Shown here: one piece after another, positions 23,141 to 34,080 of the stretch
How the letters are laid out: every line of letters begins with the position of its first letter
How positions within the stretch are numbered: position 1 is the first letter of the stretch
Translations under genes and position numbers: made by a program
Assembly: GCA_019055375.1 (NCBI GenBank)
Contig: JAHQIW010004366.1
Span: forward strand, 160,117-224,116
Direction: 5' to 3'
Origin: Parelaphostrongylus tenuis
Taxonomy: Eukaryota > Nematoda > Chromadorea > Rhabditida > Metastrongylidae
DNA: 64,000 nt
Notes under the pieces: generated by a model
What the model saw: only the letters and a program-made list of their open reading frames with translations
The model's database searches: none
Told to the model about the DNA's origin: nothing

Positions 23141-25223
23141 TTTACGCACCACTCTCTCTACGCTATAGCGCATCGATCTGTCAGCCGCCAACCGTCATCT
23201 GCCTGGTCCGGGTAGTCGGTATCGACATTGAACTCAGTTCCGCTGACAGATATTGAGTATTAAAGATCAAATGGAGTTATTCTGTTCAACCGCTATGGCG
23301 GTGGTAAGATTATGAATATTCCGAGTCCCGCCTGGCGCTAAAGCTTTGAACAACACTCTGCATCACTGGATACATTTCTTTTACTCAACAGAATCAGGCA
23401 AAGTCTCAGAACTGTAATTGAAACGGTAAGTACATGTAAAGAATAAAAACCTTACTCGCCCTTAATCAAGAAAGGTTGCTATTTTCCATGTTCCTCTCTC
23501 TTTCTCCAACAACTATCAGTTCTGTAAAACACTGTCCTGCTGCTGGAAAAAATTACTTACATACAACGCATAGTGCAAGAGTCTTAATCATTTCCTACAA
23601 AGCAGTGTGATGTGTTTTTCTCTTTAGATTACGCTCTGCATAATATTACCCTACATATGCCAAGCTCTCACTGCTTATCGTAAGCAGAGGAATCATAATG
23701 TCTAAGAGGATGAATCAAACTCTCCTTTGGCGATCTAACAATTGTTTACGTCGGATATACATTTGTTAGCCCTCACTATGCCTAATTATGTTGGAATTGT
23801 GGAACATTCGTCAGAGAATAATCAACTACCACCGTTCCACCTTTTAGCATGTACTGTAGCGGTCAAAGTGCCCTACGGTATTCTCCTCTTTCCGACATTT
23901 CTGGTTCCATCGAAGATTACAAACTTTTGACACCTGTACGATCTAATAACATTCGGGTATTGGTGAGATGGGCTGGAATGGGTTTTAGTAGCTGGACTAG
24001 TATCAAATTTGAAAACCACGTTATTCTATCGGGTGCCCCTTTTCACAGCTATGATGGGTTTAACTTTGAATTTGTTGGATCAGTAGACGCAAGATCATCA
24101 GTGTATACCAAATTATGAATTTCAATAAGTAAGTACAAGACGAGGCATGATGGTGGGTCGAGTCTTAGCTTAGATAACGGAAGGTTTTGGACCGGCTAAC
24201 CTTGCTATAGTTACCGTTCACTATTCAAAATCTCGATATTGTTTTTAAAGTTTCTTATCAGATGATGGACGATAGAGTGCATTGACCTCTAGGTGTTTTT
24301 CGTTATATCAACATCCAGCTGATGGCGAATTACCGCAACTCTCCTCACTTATCAGTAGCTAATAGTCTAATGGTTTTGGACTTCATTAGCTCCCATATTT
24401 GTCGCATACCGCTATTCTGCACTGATGTTAGGTTGAGCTAAACTTTTTTAGAGCGGTAGTGATTATGGATCCCAAGTCTCGTCCGAAAACATGCGAAGAA
24501 TGATATCTATTTTGCTGTTAGGGCCTTGCTGCCTAAAGAAAGCTTGAGGAAAAGGCGGTGTTGGTATTGCTCCTCCCTACTAGATGTTTCTATTCTGGAA
24601 TTCTGAGCAATTTCTATTTCTATTCAACACATTTGCTACAGAGCCGGTTTCCTAGTATGCAACGGTGATTTCTCCACTGATAAAGTAACGCAAGGGTTTA
24701 CAGACTTTCAAAAGACTTTACTTTGAACTTTGAAATCATGTACCACTTACGTATACTGAACTAAGGATATGAAAGGCTATCTGTAGTAGAATTTTTTTAT
24801 AAACGGGAAGCGGAATGGAAACTGAGTCTTCAAAAGTGTTTATACTAGTGCTACAATTTCAGGAGACATTCACAGTGTAGCGAGTGTCACTATCCTCTTA
24901 GGCGAAATCTCACCGTTCCTTTGCATACATTCTCTAAATGCCAATCTTAGTGAAAAACACATGAACCAAAATATCATGTAATCCATGAGAAGCAAGGGTT
25001 TGACTTAACAGTATAAGAAATCTTTTATCGAACTAGCAAAGGTCTGTAGACCTCGAGCGTTTTGATTCAGTAAATGAAGTGTGTTTTTTACTGACTACCA
25101 ATAGCGCGAGTTCGATGAAAGGATTCATTGACTAACTGTCAAAGGGGAAAGTGTCTAGACACAGTGCAATTTCATGGCGTGTGACAACACACCAGCGACT
25201 TCTGTCTTATAGTTGTCGATACT
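23141..25223. other. Intergenic stretch with an 89-residue open frame at 23849-24118
   Basis: The plus-strand frame has ordinary protein composition ('RVLVRWAGMGFSSWTSIKFE') but no recognised family, and gtaagt follows shortly after its stop. It may be part of an exon or chance. No repeats were recognised. Confidence 0.2.
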
Positions 25224-25589
25224 TCAACCACTGAGTTGGAAAGAACAAACATCACCTCGTGTAAGTCTTTTTTGAAGAGAAGGGTTCGTAAGATATCTTT
25301 TGTCACTCATGCCAACAGTGTTTTTGAACCTCACTATAAACATGCAACATAGTCTGTGAAAATATTTCAAACCTTTTGAGGTTGTTACGTCAGCGGCTTG
25401 CATACGTTTTAGCGGTATCGCCAGCCTCATTAGAGCCAAACGCTCCACAGTGAAACCTATTTCATAACAGGGATGGGGAGACATTTCTGGTGAGAGCGAG
25501 AGCATATGGTTGTGATTATCAATATTTTGCAGCCGACTTCTTTTGTATGGTAGTGAATACACAGATACACTTTCAAAGTTTTTGGTCAT
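25224..25589 (-). CDS. Unassigned 121-residue open frame
   Basis: This ATG-to-stop frame is one of the longest in the window outside obvious transposons. The translation is basic, with a few Cys and no motif I can name. It lies 200 bases upstream of the hammerhead-like motif at 25800-25830, so it may belong to an old retroelement. It could also be chance. Confidence 0.2.
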   Translation of the reverse strand: MTKNFESVSVYSLPYKRSRLQNIDNHNHMLSLSPEMSPHPCYEIGFTVERLALMRLAIPLKRMQAADVTTSKGLKYFHRLCCMFIVRFKNTVGMSDKRYLTNPSLQKRLTRGDVCSFQLSG

Positions 25590-25795
25590 AGTCCGTGAAT
25601 GTGGTTATCACATTTGTTAAGTCGATTTCTTTTTGCTGATATTGACTATGTAGACGTCGCCTTAGAAGCAGTTGATTACAAGTTGGTGCTCACATATAAA
25701 TTCAGCCGAAGGAAATCGTTCGAAAAAAATTAGGTGCTTTCACCGAAAACGTCTCCCTCTCCCTGCTTCAAAATAGGATTCAGTGGGGGAAACGC

Positions 25796-25836
25796 GGCTC
25801 TGATGAAACGAGTGATGTCACCGAAACGTACGTAAG
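25796..25836 (+). ncRNA. Hammerhead-like core, uncertain
   Basis: CTGATGA (25800-25806) is followed by a hairpin GTGA-TG-TCAC and then GAAACGTA (25823-25830). These are the two conserved core strands of a hammerhead ribozyme, and the second strand is identical to the Penelope motif at 31427-31463. Stem II is offset by five unpaired bases and I find no convincing stem I, so it would need folding to judge. Confidence 0.25.
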
Positions 25837-26034
25837 TCACAAACATATCAACCTCCAATAGGCATTGAACATTCTCATGGACTTATGTCGAGGCTCAGTA
25901 AAGGTTGGGCCTTCGATTTATGCAGCTGACGTTTTGCCGGTTTTGACTTTTTCAGAGCGGATGACTCAAGTCGATTTTGTTAATGAAATGAACAAATCTC
26001 ATAATTATACTTTTATTTCGAGTGCTTTAATAGG

Positions 26035-26165
26035 ATTACGCTCAAATTTCAATAGATCCTTTCATTATTATTTGAGCCAACTTGTCATGTGGTCTGGTAT
26101 GGGCTCTTGTACAGCCCGATACACGTGTTTCGACCTTACAGTCTCGCCATTCGGGCAGGACCCGT
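26035..26165 (+). repeat. Single arm of hairpin repeat H1
   Basis: The segment from ctcaaatttcaatag to attcgggcagg matches one arm of the palindromic element at 50760-51042, including gtggtctggtatgggctc and cccgatacacgtgtttcg. Here only one arm is present. Confidence 0.55.
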
Positions 26166-26974
26166 CGTCTTTTAGTCTTTTCAGCCAATCCCCTCGAGAA
26201 ACCCTACTCTTTTGGTTGCCCTATATATCCCAACGTTTGATGACTTAATGAGTGAATGCAACAAACGTAGCAGTTCACATTGCAAAAATCCAAGCAAACC
26301 AGCGAAATAATCCCAGGAATGAATTTTTCACACTGTATTGCACACTGGGGGTGCCTCTTTGTATATAGCCGCGGGAAGGAAATTTTTGTCTGGACAAGCA
26401 ACTGATAGCTACAAAACGAGGTGAAAAAGTTTCATAGTGAGCATAAGCAGCAAGGGAAAAGTAGGTCTTATATTTGGAACATTTTGTTCCTCTACTAGCT
26501 TCTGTCTAAATATTTCAATGGATTTTGGTACTTCGATATCAAAATAAATAACTCACAACTAAATTTCTAATAAAACGGCCTTCATGGAGCGCTATAGAGC
26601 TAAAAGAACTGCGTTTCTTTTTAGTGTTTTATTTTTCACACATAAGAGTTATACGCGCACCAAAAGCACACGAGAGTATAAAATCAGGTAGCAGCAGAGG
26701 CACACAAAAATCAGGAAGTCACTCCCTACTACGCTCTGGAAAATTCTGACTTCGAAACGAAAATCAACAAATGTCGTCCATAAAGGGTCACACTCAACGT
26801 CGTTTTCGCAAGGGCATTTAGCATACTGTTGTGTTTTAGACTTCTAGATCCTGTTTCATAACATGACCGTAAATTCATGTTTGAAAGGAATTCAGCAATC
26901 TATGAGCAACGTCGAGCATACTTGGAGTATCCATAGAAATAACCCAGCGAAAGCACCTCTGTTCTAGAACACTC

Positions 26975-27440
26975 CTGATAGCGCAACACACTCCAGTTCT
27001 CAAATTCATTTGAATTGATGTAAACAACTGATGATAATCGAAAACTTTAGAGGAAAGTCACTTGCAGCGATAAATACAGCACCAAGGACACGCATCGTCG
27101 TGCTCGATTATTGGGTTGATGAAAAAGTGAGAACTCAAAAAAGCTCAATTTTTTGACATCCTTGCGTCGCTTTTATTGATAGTTCAGGTACTGTTCTGAA
27201 ACTAAATGTACTGAATTTCGATAGTGATAAAGGCATTGTTAGGAAGGCATGACAAGCTTGAAGAATAGTGGACGTAGGCGAAGTTCTTCCGCACATGCCT
27301 ACAACTTCAGGCGTTGTTTCATGCGACTATGGCCTATTTCGATCATTGCGACACTTTTTGAATGGCAGTCAACGTAAAGCAATCAGTGAGTTTTGAGAAA
27401 GCATGTCAAGAGCTTTTCTATTCAAAGAGGTTAGAATGGT
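26975..27440. repeat. Dispersed repeat E2, copy 1
   Basis: Several blocks match 34310-34800 in the same order: actcctgatagcgcaac, then aactgatgataatcgaaaac, then agaatagtggacgtaggcgaa. The two copies are well diverged. In the second copy the repeat sits directly before the 34870-36480 unit, so E2 may be the left part of a larger transposon. Confidence 0.45.
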
Positions 27441-28639
27441 ACCTTGAGTAGATCCGTTATCTTGCAGAACGGTGGCACAAAGTCGTTTTCAATGGTGCCA
27501 TCTACTTTGAAGAATAGTTATGGCTGTTTTTCTTGGTGATTTGTGCATAGAAACGAAATTTTCAAGAAATTTTTAAAAGTTTCAGGCCAAGCTTAGGCAA
27601 ATACTTTTGATTAGACTCTACCAAGTGAGAGATTTAAGCGTTTATAGATTTTCGGCTTCTAGAAAATGAGAGTAATATACTGATTGGAAATGAATTCTGA
27701 TACCAGGTGATAAAACTTTGGGCAAAGTGGAATATTTTTTGCTCAAACTTGAAAGACCTAACGATTTTTGGTCTTATCTGAATCATCCAAGACTCTCATC
27801 GGCACTCATTTTCATTATCTATCTTATGCGCAACGGAAACAGGTGAATATGTCATTGCTTCGACGAATGTATATACTTGCGTTGGCATTAATCACTTCGT
27901 TTTGAAAAAGGTTCCTTTACTCGAACAAGACAGGAAACTAAGCCGAGGAGTATAATGGTGATCTCATGAAGCCAGTTATCACTTCTCTAGCAATTACAGC
28001 TTGATAGAAATGCACTTATTTCAAGGCAGTCACACCAAAACCACGTCTGAATAACTCGCTTGATCAAACTCCAACTTCACCGCGAGCCACGCCCTTGCAA
28101 TTTGTTTCTCGCCTCGAAACCATTCTATTCGTATAACATCGTCACCAGTTATGGTGCGTTATGAGATGTCAAGACTTTTACTGTCCATTCCGTTGACAAA
28201 TGATTCAACTCTAACTATAGCTATATTTCATATCTTTGTCGCTGTTTATTTATGCAATTTACATCTGTTTCATGTCTTCGTTTGTTTATTCTTCATATGT
28301 CTTTAATTGTTTTTTCCTCCAACATCACCGTCTTAATGGTTTATTCTCAAGCGAAAATATATATATATATATATATATGCATATATATGTGTTTAATTCA
28401 ATATATAGATACATACATTTCTTTATTCATATTTGCATTCATATATCACTTTTGCTTCTGAATAAAGTTGCACATTGGTTGATGGTACTGGCAGACTGGG
28501 GTTTTTCTATATCGATTGTAGTCCTGAAACAGTTCTGATCCGACTTGTCTGTGATATCTAAACTTAACATTCACAGCTTAGACTTTCGTTAACATACAAA
28601 TACTCCAGTGCCTCTTTTCTCAACTTCTGTTTACTGCAT
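27441..28639. other. Intergenic stretch with a (TA)n run near 28356-28390
   Basis: Apart from the microsatellite, the sequence has only low-complexity open frames (28236-28538 spans the TA run). No gene or shared repeat was identified. Confidence 0.4.
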
Positions 28640-29170
28640 AATTTAGCGTTTTGAAGGCTGACGTTTCGGCTACTTTCCCTTCTTCGGAGCCTAAACTTAC
28701 GGGCATTAGATTGAAATAATTCGAAGGATTATCGATGCTTTCATAACATTATCAGGTCAGGTTGACAGAGCTCACATCTCGCGTGATTGTGATGCCTTCA
28801 AACTCCAAAGCATTTCGAGAGTTATGCATGTTGAAGTTTTTGATTTCTGTTCCACGAGCGTGACTACCATTTCAAAATCATTATCATTGTGCATTTGCAC
28901 TCAGTGCGTATCTAAACAGGCTCTTTTTGAATCTTGAGTATACAACGCGAGCCGTTTTATATGGAGATAGACGGGTCGACTCGTTTCGCAAATATATTCA
29001 CCGCGCATGCCCAGCGTGATACAAACATTTCTTTCGAGTACTCCAATGCAACTTATGTACTGGTTTCAAAGAAGGCAAAGTCATCGACACCAGCTATCGC
29101 TGATACCATTCAGTTGTTCCATAATTTCTTTCGTACCACTGCTCTATCCAGTTTTTCTTCCTATTTTGAG
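28640..29170 (-). mobile_element. Old Penelope-like element relic A
   Basis: The segment aligns with the left arm of the PLE dimer at 29428-30035 in the same orientation. Its 28965-29030 part matches the GIY-YIG region (ttcgcaaatatattca against ttcgccaatatattca, then the gcatgc codons). The 28790-28890 part matches the C-terminal coding region. Its 3' end keeps the hammerhead-like strand at 28656-28691. It is strongly diverged and has no open frame. Its position directly beside the younger dimer recalls the tandem arrangements seen in this class. Confidence 0.65.
28656..28691 (-). ncRNA. Degenerate hammerhead ribozyme motif (PLE relic A)
   Basis: On the minus strand GGCT precedes CCGAAGA, where the conserved core is CTGANGA (one change). 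After a stem II-like segment come GAAACGTC and AGCC. The outer GGCT/AGCC pair and the ACGT of stem III are the same as in the two copies in the dimer, so the motif is shared by descent. The core change would be expected to abolish cleavage. Confidence 0.5.
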
Positions 29171-29429
29171 TCAGATTAAGCATGTCATTTCCAGAAAGTA
29201 ATGATAATTTGGAGAATGTTCTAGTGAAGCAGAGGGAATATGAAAAGCGCCCAAGCGGCGCGCTAATCAAAGAAAAAATTGAGATGGATCATCGCCAGTT
29301 AAGTTCTATAATGCAGTATCTTCTTCTGTTTAGCCGCTCCGAGGTGTTATTAATAGTATTTATTGAATATCAGCGGAGCATATAACAATACAGTTAATAA
29401 TGCAGCACGAATATTACAACAGTCGTGCT

Positions 29430-29466
29430 GGCTTACGTTTCGGCAAGGTTCGCCATCTTCAGAGCC
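29430..29466 (-). ncRNA. Hammerhead ribozyme motif, left PLE arm
   Basis: On the minus strand: GGCT, then CTGAAGA (matches core CTGANGA), a stem II hairpin (GGCG/TGCC around a short loop with one bulged T), GAAA, a palindromic ACGT (stem III), cleavage-type triplet GTA, then AGCC, which pairs with GGCT as stem I. It has the minimal type I layout reported for PLE hammerheads, where the very short stem III is expected to work as a dimer. Confidence 0.65.
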
Positions 29467-29666
29467 TGGAAAGGTCAAATTGATTCGCAAGTTATTAAAT
29501 CAAAGGCCTCCATAACCCAGCAGAAAACGTAAGAGATAAATTTTTTTGTGTCGCATAGGAATAACTTCATTTCAAAAACACTAACTTTTTAGATGTTTTA
29601 GATCTTTCAATTAATCATTGAAGACCTGCCACTTGGAGTCTATGATAATATGAGACTGTGCCTGGC

Positions 29667-30386
29667 TCAGGTCGGGAATATCAGCCTGAGGTATGGAGCT
29701 AGGTCATGCGTTATTATGAGGCATTCCTGTTTTCGGTTCATTTTTGGGCCTTTGCTATGTATCCAAAAGGCTTCCAAAGTTTTGCGCGTGGATGTTTTCG
29801 ATTCCTGTGCAAGGACCGTGAATTTGACGTCAAAATCTGCTCCTTCATGCTTCTGTTCCTTATGCGTGCCTAGTGGGGTTTTTGGGTCGCAGTTACGTTT
29901 CCCAGCTAGGTGCTCCTTTACGCGGATGCAAAGTGGTCTACCCGTTTCGCCAATATATTCATCCCCGCATGCCTCGCAAGAGATCAGGTAAATTGTACCT
30001 GAACTCATGCAGTCCCGTCTCTGCCGTTTGGGCAAACTTTGCAGTCGATGGTTTCGTAGAGACGATCATACAGCCGGTTGCGGACTAATTGGCGTTTTAG
30101 TGTTTTTGGTGATATCTCGACTACTGCTACCGAATTATCTAAACCTGCTCTTTTTAAGCAGCGTTTAATGGCTGCACTCACTTAGTTAGAAATAAAGGGC
30201 AGGATGAATGGAACTTTATCCTCGCTAGACCTTCCGTGTAGGGGCGCCGAAGTTCCTCTAAATTTAACTCGAGAAGCTCCTATCGTGTTGTAACCATTAG
30301 AGATGGCTATTTTTCTTGCCAAGCTCAGGGACTCTACCTTGTGTTCTTTTCCTGTGCACACACTAGTAGCTGTTCGAAACATGTTT
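29667..30386 (-). pseudogene. PLE GIY-YIG ORF, left arm, broken
   Basis: This minus-strand counterpart of the intact right-arm frame starts near 30382 ('MFRTATSVCTGKEHKVESLS'), is interrupted by a stop after 'ILPFISN', and is frameshifted before the nuclease domain. It then continues in frame from 30035 to 29667 with 'IYLISCEACGDEYIGETGRP'. The domain would cut target DNA for insertion. The breaks show this arm is no longer coding, although it is only a few percent different from the right arm. Confidence 0.8.
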
Positions 30387-30530
30387 CAAGTTAACCTCTC
30401 TAAAAACTCCTACAACACAAAGTGGTATCGGAACCAAGCAACAAAAACATCCTGGTTCACTACCTATCCGCCCATCCCTCGTGCACAAAATGTGCACTTA
30501 TAAAAAACGTGTTTTCGAACAGCTACTAAT

Positions 30531-31226
30531 GTGTGCACAGAAAAAGAACACAAGGTAGAGTCCCTGAGCTTGGCACGAAAAATAGCCATCTCTAATGGCT
30601 ACAACACGATAGGAGCTGCTCGGGTTAAATTTAGAAGAACTTCGGCGCCCCTACACGGAAGGTCTAGCGAGGATAAAGTTCCATTCATCCTGCCTTTTAC
30701 TTCTAACGAAGTGAGTGCAGCCATTAAACGCTGCTTAAAAAGAGCAGGTTTAGATAATTCGGTAGCAGTAGTCGAGATACCACCAAAAACACTAAAACGC
30801 CAATTAGTCCGCAACCGGCTGTATGATCGTCTCTGCGAAACCAACGACTGCAAAGTTTGCCCAAACGGCAGAGACGGCGACTGCATGAGGTCAGGTACAA
30901 TTTACCTGATCTCTTGCGAGGCATGCGGGGATGAATATATTGGCGAAACGGGTAGACCACTTTGCATCCGCGTAAAGGAGCACCTAGCTGGGAAACGTAA
31001 CTGCGACCCAAAAACCCCACTAGGCACGCATAAGGAACAGAAGCATGAAGGAGCAGATTTTGACGTCAAATTCACGGTCCTTGCACAGGAATCGAAAACA
31101 TCCACGCGCAAAACTTTGGAAGCCTTCTGGATACATAGCAAAGGCCCAAAAATGAACCGAAAACAGGAATGCCTCATAATAACGCGTGACCTAGCTCCAT
31201 ACCTCAGGCTGATATTCCCGACATGA
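30531..31226 (+). CDS. PLE C-terminal ORF with GIY-YIG nuclease (231 aa, 5' truncated)
   Basis: The frame is open from 30531 to a stop at 31226. Residues 1-75 are the linker after the missing reverse transcriptase ('MCTEKEHKVESLSLARKIAI...'). A Cys-containing segment 'CETNDCKVCPNG' precedes the GIY-YIG domain at about residues 123-210, with 'TIYLISCEACGDEYIGETGR' carrying the Y...YIG pair and the following R (here written YLI...YIG). The last 20 residues end in 'LAPYLRLIFPT'. In PLEs this endonuclease nicks target DNA for target-primed reverse transcription. Without the RT domain this ORF cannot retrotranspose alone. The ATG is only the first in an already truncated frame, not a native start. 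Confidence 0.85.
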   Translation: MCTEKEHKVESLSLARKIAISNGYNTIGAARVKFRRTSAPLHGRSSEDKVPFILPFTSNEVSAAIKRCLKRAGLDNSVAVVEIPPKTLKRQLVRNRLYDRLCETNDCKVCPNGRDGDCMRSGTIYLISCEACGDEYIGETGRPLCIRVKEHLAGKRNCDPKTPLGTHKEQKHEGADFDVKFTVLAQESKTSTRKTLEAFWIHSKGPKMNRKQECLIITRDLAPYLRLIFPT

Positions 31227-31426
31227 GCCAGGCACAGTCTCATATTATCATAGACTCCAAGTGGCAGGTCTTCAATGATTAATTGAAAGATCTAAAACAT
31301 CTAAAAAGTTAGTGTTTTTGAAATGAAGTTATCCCTATGCGACCCAAAAAATTTATCTCTTACGTTTTCTGCTGGGGTTATGGAGGCCTTTGATTTAATA
31401 ACTTGCGAATCAATTTGACCTTTCCA

Positions 31427-31463
31427 GGCTCTGAAGATGGCGAACCTTGCCGAAACGTAAGCC
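31427..31463 (+). ncRNA. Hammerhead ribozyme motif, right PLE arm
   Basis: GGCT (31427-31430), CTGAAGA (31431-31437), stem II hairpin, GAAA (31452-31455), palindromic ACGT, GTA (31457-31459) and AGCC (31460-31463) form a complete minimal type I hammerhead layout identical to the left arm. It lies about 200 bases 3' of the ORF, where PLE pseudo-LTR ribozymes are found. Self-cleavage after GTA is inferred, not shown. Confidence 0.65.
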
Positions 31464-31636
31464 ACCACGACTGTTGTAATATTCGTGCTGCATTATTAAC
31501 TGTATTGTTATATGCTTCGCTGATATTCAATAAATACTATTAATAACACCTCGGAGCGGCTAAACAGGAGAAGATAGTGAATTATTCAAACTATGCCGAG
31601 GTTAATAGATAGTCGGACCTGGGAGTTCTATAATGC

Positions 31637-32250
31637 TTTACGATCATGAGCTACCTAAATGAATATCTATCTACACGAATTTTTACATGAAATGCCGATG
31701 GCAAAGGAATGTCTTAATGGAAAATTGATCCACAGATCGATTACTTCAAATCGCTGTTGCTTCAACAGACTACCATCATCCCAACTCTCTGAATTAGCAC
31801 CTGCGGGAAAACATTGAGGCTAAAAGCAGTTTGAATGCGACCCCACTGTCTTTTTTGGTCACCAGCATTTTCGTTCTAAGAAGAAGGCATTCAATTCAAT
31901 CATGGTTACATATTGCTGGTTGTGACAGTTATTGTCAAAATGCGAAAGAAATCATCGGACATCGCAATAATTCTAATGCTGCTCGTACTGGTACTTTTGC
32001 TAATCTCTTTCCCGCTAAGCGATATAAGCCTTTGAGATTTATGCATTGGTTATTAATCCTGAACCTTATAAAAGCCTCTCTTTTAATCATTATCGTTGAA
32101 AGAACAAGGATCACAAATCATCGGATCAAAAAAGATCGAAAAGAGGGGGACAAGCGTTCTTAGATGGCAGCTAAACACGCGTTTCACCCCTTGTGAAAAG
32201 TTGGTGGCTGATAGCTATGACAGAGACATTGAAGAATAAGTGATGGCGAA
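31637..32250. other. Intergenic stretch with a 110-residue open frame
   Basis: The plus-strand frame at 31831-32163 has no recognised motif; its last third is very basic. No splice signals or repeats support it. Nothing else was seen. Confidence 0.25.
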
Positions 32251-32257
32251 ACGGTGT

Positions 32258-32325
32258 CTTGGTGGTGTAGTGGTAGCACATGCCCTGGTATGGGTGAAAT
32301 GCTGATCAATTCCGACAGCTAGGAA
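32258..32325 (+). repeat. tRNA-like SINE head
   Basis: TGGTGGTGTAGTGGTAGCAC resembles a Glu/Asp-type tRNA A box region. It is followed by a 7-base loop in an imperfect stem (gccctggtatggg) and a degenerate B box, gatcaattcc. The acceptor stem does not pair, so a pseudo-tRNA or SINE head is more likely than a functional tRNA. Confidence 0.45.
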
Positions 32326-32489
32326 AATCTACCTTTCACAACATTGTGGCTTTCCTTTTGAAACATTGAGAATTTCGATAGAAGAGCACTCTTCTTGCAA
32401 AGCAAGCCATAACAAAAGTCCGCTTGTGATTTTCGCCATTTAGTCACGAAAATTTGTTCAGAACGACGGTTTGCCACATATATTCCTTT

Positions 32490-34080
32490 ACTACGGCAGG
32501 GGTACCAATATAGACTGCGAGTCACGGGTGCAGCGATGGCCATCGCTATGTGTATGCCAACTTTAGCCTACGCCGCTGTTAAAAGGATGAAGCTCAACCA
32601 ATGAGGGGAAAGGTTAGCTACGGTCATCTTATGTTTTTCTTCAAAAGCAAAAATAAGTAGTTAACTTTCTTTCATAGCCCGCCTTCTTGAATAGTGCGGT
32701 TTGTAGAACATCTTCTACTCGTTTCTGCCTCAGGCGAGGTTGAACTCCAGCGATCGCTGTGCGTGCACTAGACATCTCCATACAAAAATAATATGCGATC
32801 ACCATTTTCTAGCGTCATCAGCGACATTGTGACATATTTATTTAAGCATTCCACGAATATCATCAAGACAGAGTGCTCACAATACCAATTCTCGATTCCT
32901 ACCCCTTAATATGATGACTAACATCGTTATTTTTAGAAGAATATCAGTGAAACAAAAAAGATGTATAACGAATTCAACGAAAGAGGAACAAATTGGACTA
33001 CGAATAAGTAGAAAGAAAAGTCGATTAATGAGACGTCCATGGTACGGAGGTAAGTTGACTTGTTGGTCCTTGCGACGGACGCTGCAGCTAGAGCGCGGTA
33101 ATCTTGCAAATAAAATTTCGTTGAAACACAAATTTATCGTCACTGAAGGATTCTTCCTAATTGGCAAAAGATGAGTATGAATCAGGAAACTACAATATGG
33201 CAATTCATACCCGAAGCAATAGTGAAAGAAATAGAAACAATGAATTGCTTGTCAAAAGTGATATTACAATTGCAAATGCTGCCTCCTCATCGATATTGCT
33301 CGAGTTTTCTGATTATTAGCGTAATCCGGAAAATGTAATAGATTTGTTATTAAGTTCATGCCCATTGTGAGGCGATAGATGAGTATTCGATTGCATCGCC
33401 AAACACGAACTTGCCACAGGAGTGTTGGCAACCACTCGAAAGCTGAATCTCTGGCTAGCGAAGTACGTGACCGGTTCCCCCAAAATACACTTATGTAGCG
33501 CTATAAAATTTAAAATATAATCATGTTTCACATCGGGTGCGCAATTCAGCTGTTACTTCGTTGAAAGCCTGATGAGTGAATGAGCGTGCAGAAAAGTGTT
33601 GCAGTATCAGAGTCGTGATTGATCTGGAGTTTGTTCCAAAGCGGAGAAGTAACTCCTAGCTAAATAACAAACATCGCGCTTTTCCCTAACGCCAATCGAT
33701 CGATCGGGCTGCCCGTCGCATCAAATCTACGCCACCGGACCCCTCAGCAATGAATGAAGCTGCAGACATGCAATCGAATGTGTGGAATTTGATCTTATTT
33801 TTCCGATACACTGCAGAGAAACGCTCTTTCCATAAAATAAACACAGCGTCAGGATTCTTGAATCCCACGCTATCCATTTATTACTAGTGTCCAAAGGAAG
33901 AGCTTTGCTTTGGCAGAAAAATGCGTGTATGGAACACATAGGTTTTCTTTCTAAAACTAACTCGAAATAATTCTTTTTTCGGAAACCGGCCTCTTGTGCT
34001 GTAGTCAAAAACTGAAGCTTTGGACTTCTTGCTAACACTCCTATAGAAGTTCCTGTCTAGCAAAAGAGATCGTTTTTCTC
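32490..34080. repeat. Long dispersed element, unit A (with F1 foldback at its right end)
   Basis: About 1.6 kb matches 34870-36480 in the same order and orientation, for example gccaactttagcctacgcc (about 32558), aataatatgcgatcaccattttc (about 32789) and tacactgcagagaaacgct (about 33808). The right part (33380-34080) has inverted ends of the F1 type (aggagtgtt...cactcgaaagct against ...aactgaagctttg...taacactcct). Frames at 32877-33203 (minus) and 32911-33174 (plus) overlap, and both have partial counterparts in unit B. I cannot assign a transposase family. Confidence 0.6.

Larger units (their letters stand above)
29302..31636. mobile_element. Head-to-head Penelope-like element dimer with 13-bp target duplication
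   Basis: Two nearly identical arms of about 1.07 kb (29315-30386 minus, 30507-31579 plus) face each other across a spacer of 120 bases. Each carries the C-terminal part of a PLE polyprotein with a GIY-YIG nuclease domain, and both are truncated at the same upstream point. AGTTCTATAATGC flanks the unit at 29302-29314 and 31624-31636, consistent with a single insertion event. A 44-base extension (31580-31623) lies between the right arm and the duplication. The reverse transcriptase part is missing from both arms. Confidence 0.85.

Noticed and set aside
28236..28538. 100-residue membrane-like open frame
   Set aside because: Much of it is translation of a TA microsatellite (repeated Ile-Tyr), giving false hydrophobicity.
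30599..31243. Long minus-strand open frames in the right PLE arm
   Set aside because: They are shadows of the 231-residue GIY-YIG frame, which explains the lack of stops on the opposite strand.
32258..32325. tRNA-Glu or tRNA-Asp gene
   Set aside because: The A box is good, but the B box is degenerate (gatcaattcc) and acceptor bases do not pair.
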